Shown one piece after another: positions 61,986 through 64,000 of a DNA stretch of 64,000 nt (the first letter of the stretch is position 1; each line of letters starts with the position of its first letter). The notes beneath the pieces are model-generated. The model searched no databases, was not told where the DNA came from, and saw nothing but the letters and a program-made list of their open reading frames with translations. The DNA lies in NCBI GenBank assembly GCA_030549495.1, contig JAUIRK010000907.1, positions 496,001-560,000 on the forward strand, read 5' to 3'. The position numbers and the translations under genes were made by a program. The DNA comes from Nectonema munidae. Taxonomy: Eukaryota; Nematomorpha; Nectonematoida; Nectonematidae.

Positions 61986-62901
61986 CAGTAGTGGAATTCA
62001 AATTTTTTGTCAACCGGTTCTGTTACCAAAAAAGTCAAATTTGTCAGCAAATAAACTAATCAATTTTGATTATTTTCCAATAAAATTTTAAAATAATGGT
62101 TAAACAAACATCATTATGATGATGTTGTCGGTGCTTATTTTACTGTACAGTCGGTACTGATATATAAATTAACTTAAAAACATGAAGGTGTATTTTTATG
62201 TACCAACATCCTGAATACACATGCTTGAAAGTATTTATTTTTAAATTGTCATTACTTTTCTTATAAATTATATGTATATTGTTACTAATAATTTTTATGA
62301 TTATGTATATTTTCAAAAGGTAATAAAAAAATATTTTATTATTTATTTATTATTTGGCATTAATGTTTGCTTGCTATTCTATGAAAGAAAAAATAAACCA
62401 AATCTTTATCAAAGAAAAAATATAAAGTAAAATCTTTACTGGAATCTTTTAACATAAATTTTAGAATATTTTACTTTAAATATTTCCAAATAGCGACCTC
62501 ATTATCATCATTGTCTTTATTTTTCTCTTCACTCTGTTGTCATCAGCTGAGTGGTTTCTTCTAAACCACGTCTTGACCGAAGGAGTGGGATTCCATGAGC
62601 TAAACGGAAGACCAATCAGATTAATTATCACAAGATTAGCTACATTATTAAACTGTAAGGAGACTCCTTTTATCTCTATGATATTCATTCTTGAAAAACC
62701 TCGTTCGGCCTCTGAAGAACTGACAGCAATAGCATTGATAATATTTTTAGCTTTCTGTACACTATGAGGAACCTCAGCCACAACCAATCCATCATACTTT
62801 TTTTGAAAATTTTCGTATTGCATCGCACTCCAGTAGTCTGGCAGAGATGATGCGATATCTGTTTGATCTGAAGGTGACACATAGCTACATACCCCTATCA
62901 A
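61986..62901 (-). mobile_element. 3' part of a hAT element (KIAA1586-like transposase)
   Basis: Minus-strand open block 62476-62901 (141 residues) with NIINAIAVSSSEAERGFSRM, the conserved S-S-x-x-x-E-R-x-F-S-x-M core of the hAT C-terminal dimerisation domain. It continues with NVANLVIINLIGLP and V-K-x-W, as in KIAA1586-like hAT proteins. The matching terminus lies downstream in that orientation: CAGTAGTGGAATTCAAATTT followed by TTTGTCAACCGGTTCTG starting at 61986 on the plus strand. The N-terminal part is missing, since the open frame stops at a homopolymer zone from 62945. The dimerisation block itself has no internal stop, so it may be relatively young or cut off by misassembly. Confidence 0.72.
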
Positions 62902-62944
62902 AAGCAGACTTTCTCCATTTTTCTCAAAAATGGAGTATAACTAG

Positions 62945-63075
62945 TTCTTTTTTTTCCCCCCCTAAACTTTTTTTTTTTTATTTAAAAATTAAAAAATATT
63001 AAAAAATATTATAAAATTTTAAAAAAATAAAGTTTTTTTTTTCTCCTTTACCCTCTTTTTTTTCCCCACCCCTTT
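62945..63075. repeat. Poly-T/poly-C low-complexity zone
   Basis: Runs of T and C interleaved with A/T-only sequence, similar in style to 33311-33720. It cuts off the hAT transposase. Confidence 0.75.
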
Positions 63076-64000
63076 TCATAATGTTGTACCTCATGAATAT
63101 GTGTTGGTGTTGTGATGTAAGGGTTGAGGGGAGGGCTAGTTTTACATTAACACTTATCAAAATAAAAACCAATTTCTTACTATAATGAAATACAAAATAC
63201 AAAAGTAAGAGGAGTTTTAAGAGGTAAGGCTTATGGAATATAAAATTTTGAATTTATCAAATTTATGCAAAATATGAATTAACAACATTAAAATAAGTGA
63301 TCAATCAAATAGACTGTAAGAAAAAATAAGTGAAGGGTGAGAATTTGATATATTCATGTGCAATTATATTCATTTACATCTATCGTGATTGTAACATATG
63401 TATAGATGATGTGATTAATCACTATAGCAATTTTCATTGTCAAACTCAATGTATCATATTTGATACCCTGTTAAACTAAGCTAATGTTTAAACACATATA
63501 CATTAAAAAGGCAAAAAACGGTTCTTATATTTTTAAATAACTAAATCTTAGCAATAAAAAATATATATTTTAGGTTATTCAATACTTTATCGTTTTTAGC
63601 TACGAATAAACATCAAATTTTAAAGATTTGACATTTATAGACTAAAGGCTTAACTCTTAAAAAGACACCACTGATGTTTCAAATATATTCACAATATCTT
63701 CGATAATAAATATTTAAAGTTTAAGAGAGAAAATATCCTGAAATAAGAATTTTGATTATTTCAAATCTGTCTTTTTATCAAGCGTATCATATATGATACC
63801 TTGAAGTCAAAATCTAGGTATTATATAAGATACGTTGGCCATTAATCGGTTAATAACACAAATGCACAGAGAAAACAAGCACGATACACATGTTAACAAA
63901 CCTGGTCACCACTTGTATAAATAAACTATGCACCAAATCACTAACGAAACTAACGGTTCCGGTTCTTTTCGGATGAGAGGCAGAATCAACCACCGATGTG
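63076..64000. other. AT-rich end of window
   Basis: No gene recognised. GTATCATAT(A/T)TGATACC occurs at about 63450 and 63784. CCATTAATCGGTTAA at 63840-63854 resembles the TTAACCGG end of the MITE at 35700, so a related TTAA-bounded element may end here. Confidence 0.35.

Noticed and set aside
62537-62767. Plus-strand open frame opposite the hAT dimerisation domain
   Set aside because: Antisense shadow; the minus-strand reading carries the conserved hAT motif.
1-64000. CRISPR arrays, bacterial operons, rRNA genes, paired long terminal repeats
   Set aside because: None seen. The sequence is eukaryotic and the direct repeats found are dispersed transposons or satellite units. No matched long terminal repeats were noticed.

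Overview
This is an AT-rich (roughly 70% A+T by eye) animal nuclear window: three recognisable host genes in a large amount of decayed transposon sequence. The genes have eukaryotic structure (GT-AG introns, many only 53-72 nt long, and AATAAA signals). They include a Trunk/PTTH-type cystine-knot ligand, which is an arthropod/invertebrate family. Together with the AT content and the hAT, Tigger/pogo and piggyBac load, this suggests an arthropod, plausibly a crustacean such as a parasitic copepod. The species guess is inference only.

Layout. 1-10.4 kb: gene-poor, with two copies of a ~0.67 kb hAT-like non-autonomous element and ATC-rich microsatellites. 10.5-11.3 kb: a single-exon secreted ligand of the Trunk/PTTH family. 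12.6-23.1 kb: a transposon graveyard holding two Tigger/pogo remnants, three hAT elements or MITEs with target duplications, a nested hAT, and a jockey/CR1-like LINE. 23.5-25.0 kb: a diverged ~150-bp tandem satellite. 25.5-26.2 kb: SRP receptor beta subunit (SRPRB) in one exon. 26.4-31.6 kb: one hAT and one Tigger element, both with recognisable ends. 32.2-33.3 kb: a broken Penelope-like element. 33.3-33.7 kb: a homopolymer zone that may be an assembly artefact. 35.2-55.7 kb: a complete 21-exon cullin-4 gene (790 codons plus stop by my reading), with transposons in its large introns. 57.4-60.0 kb: a LINE on the minus strand. 62-62.9 kb: the 3' end of a hAT on the minus strand.

How the genes relate. 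SRPRB (ER targeting), CUL4 (nuclear/cytoplasmic CRL4 ubiquitin ligase scaffold) and the Trunk-like ligand (secreted, Torso-type signalling) have no evident shared pathway. All three lie on the plus strand, far apart, and look like independent transcription units.

I did not find a convincing new multi-gene system. The most interesting points are the arthropod Trunk-like ligand, an SRPRB lacking the usual NKxD G4 motif, a divergent CUL4 with an unusual 75-residue N-terminal exon, the satellite next to SRPRB, and adjacent TTAA-bounded MITEs near piggyBac remnants in CUL4 introns.
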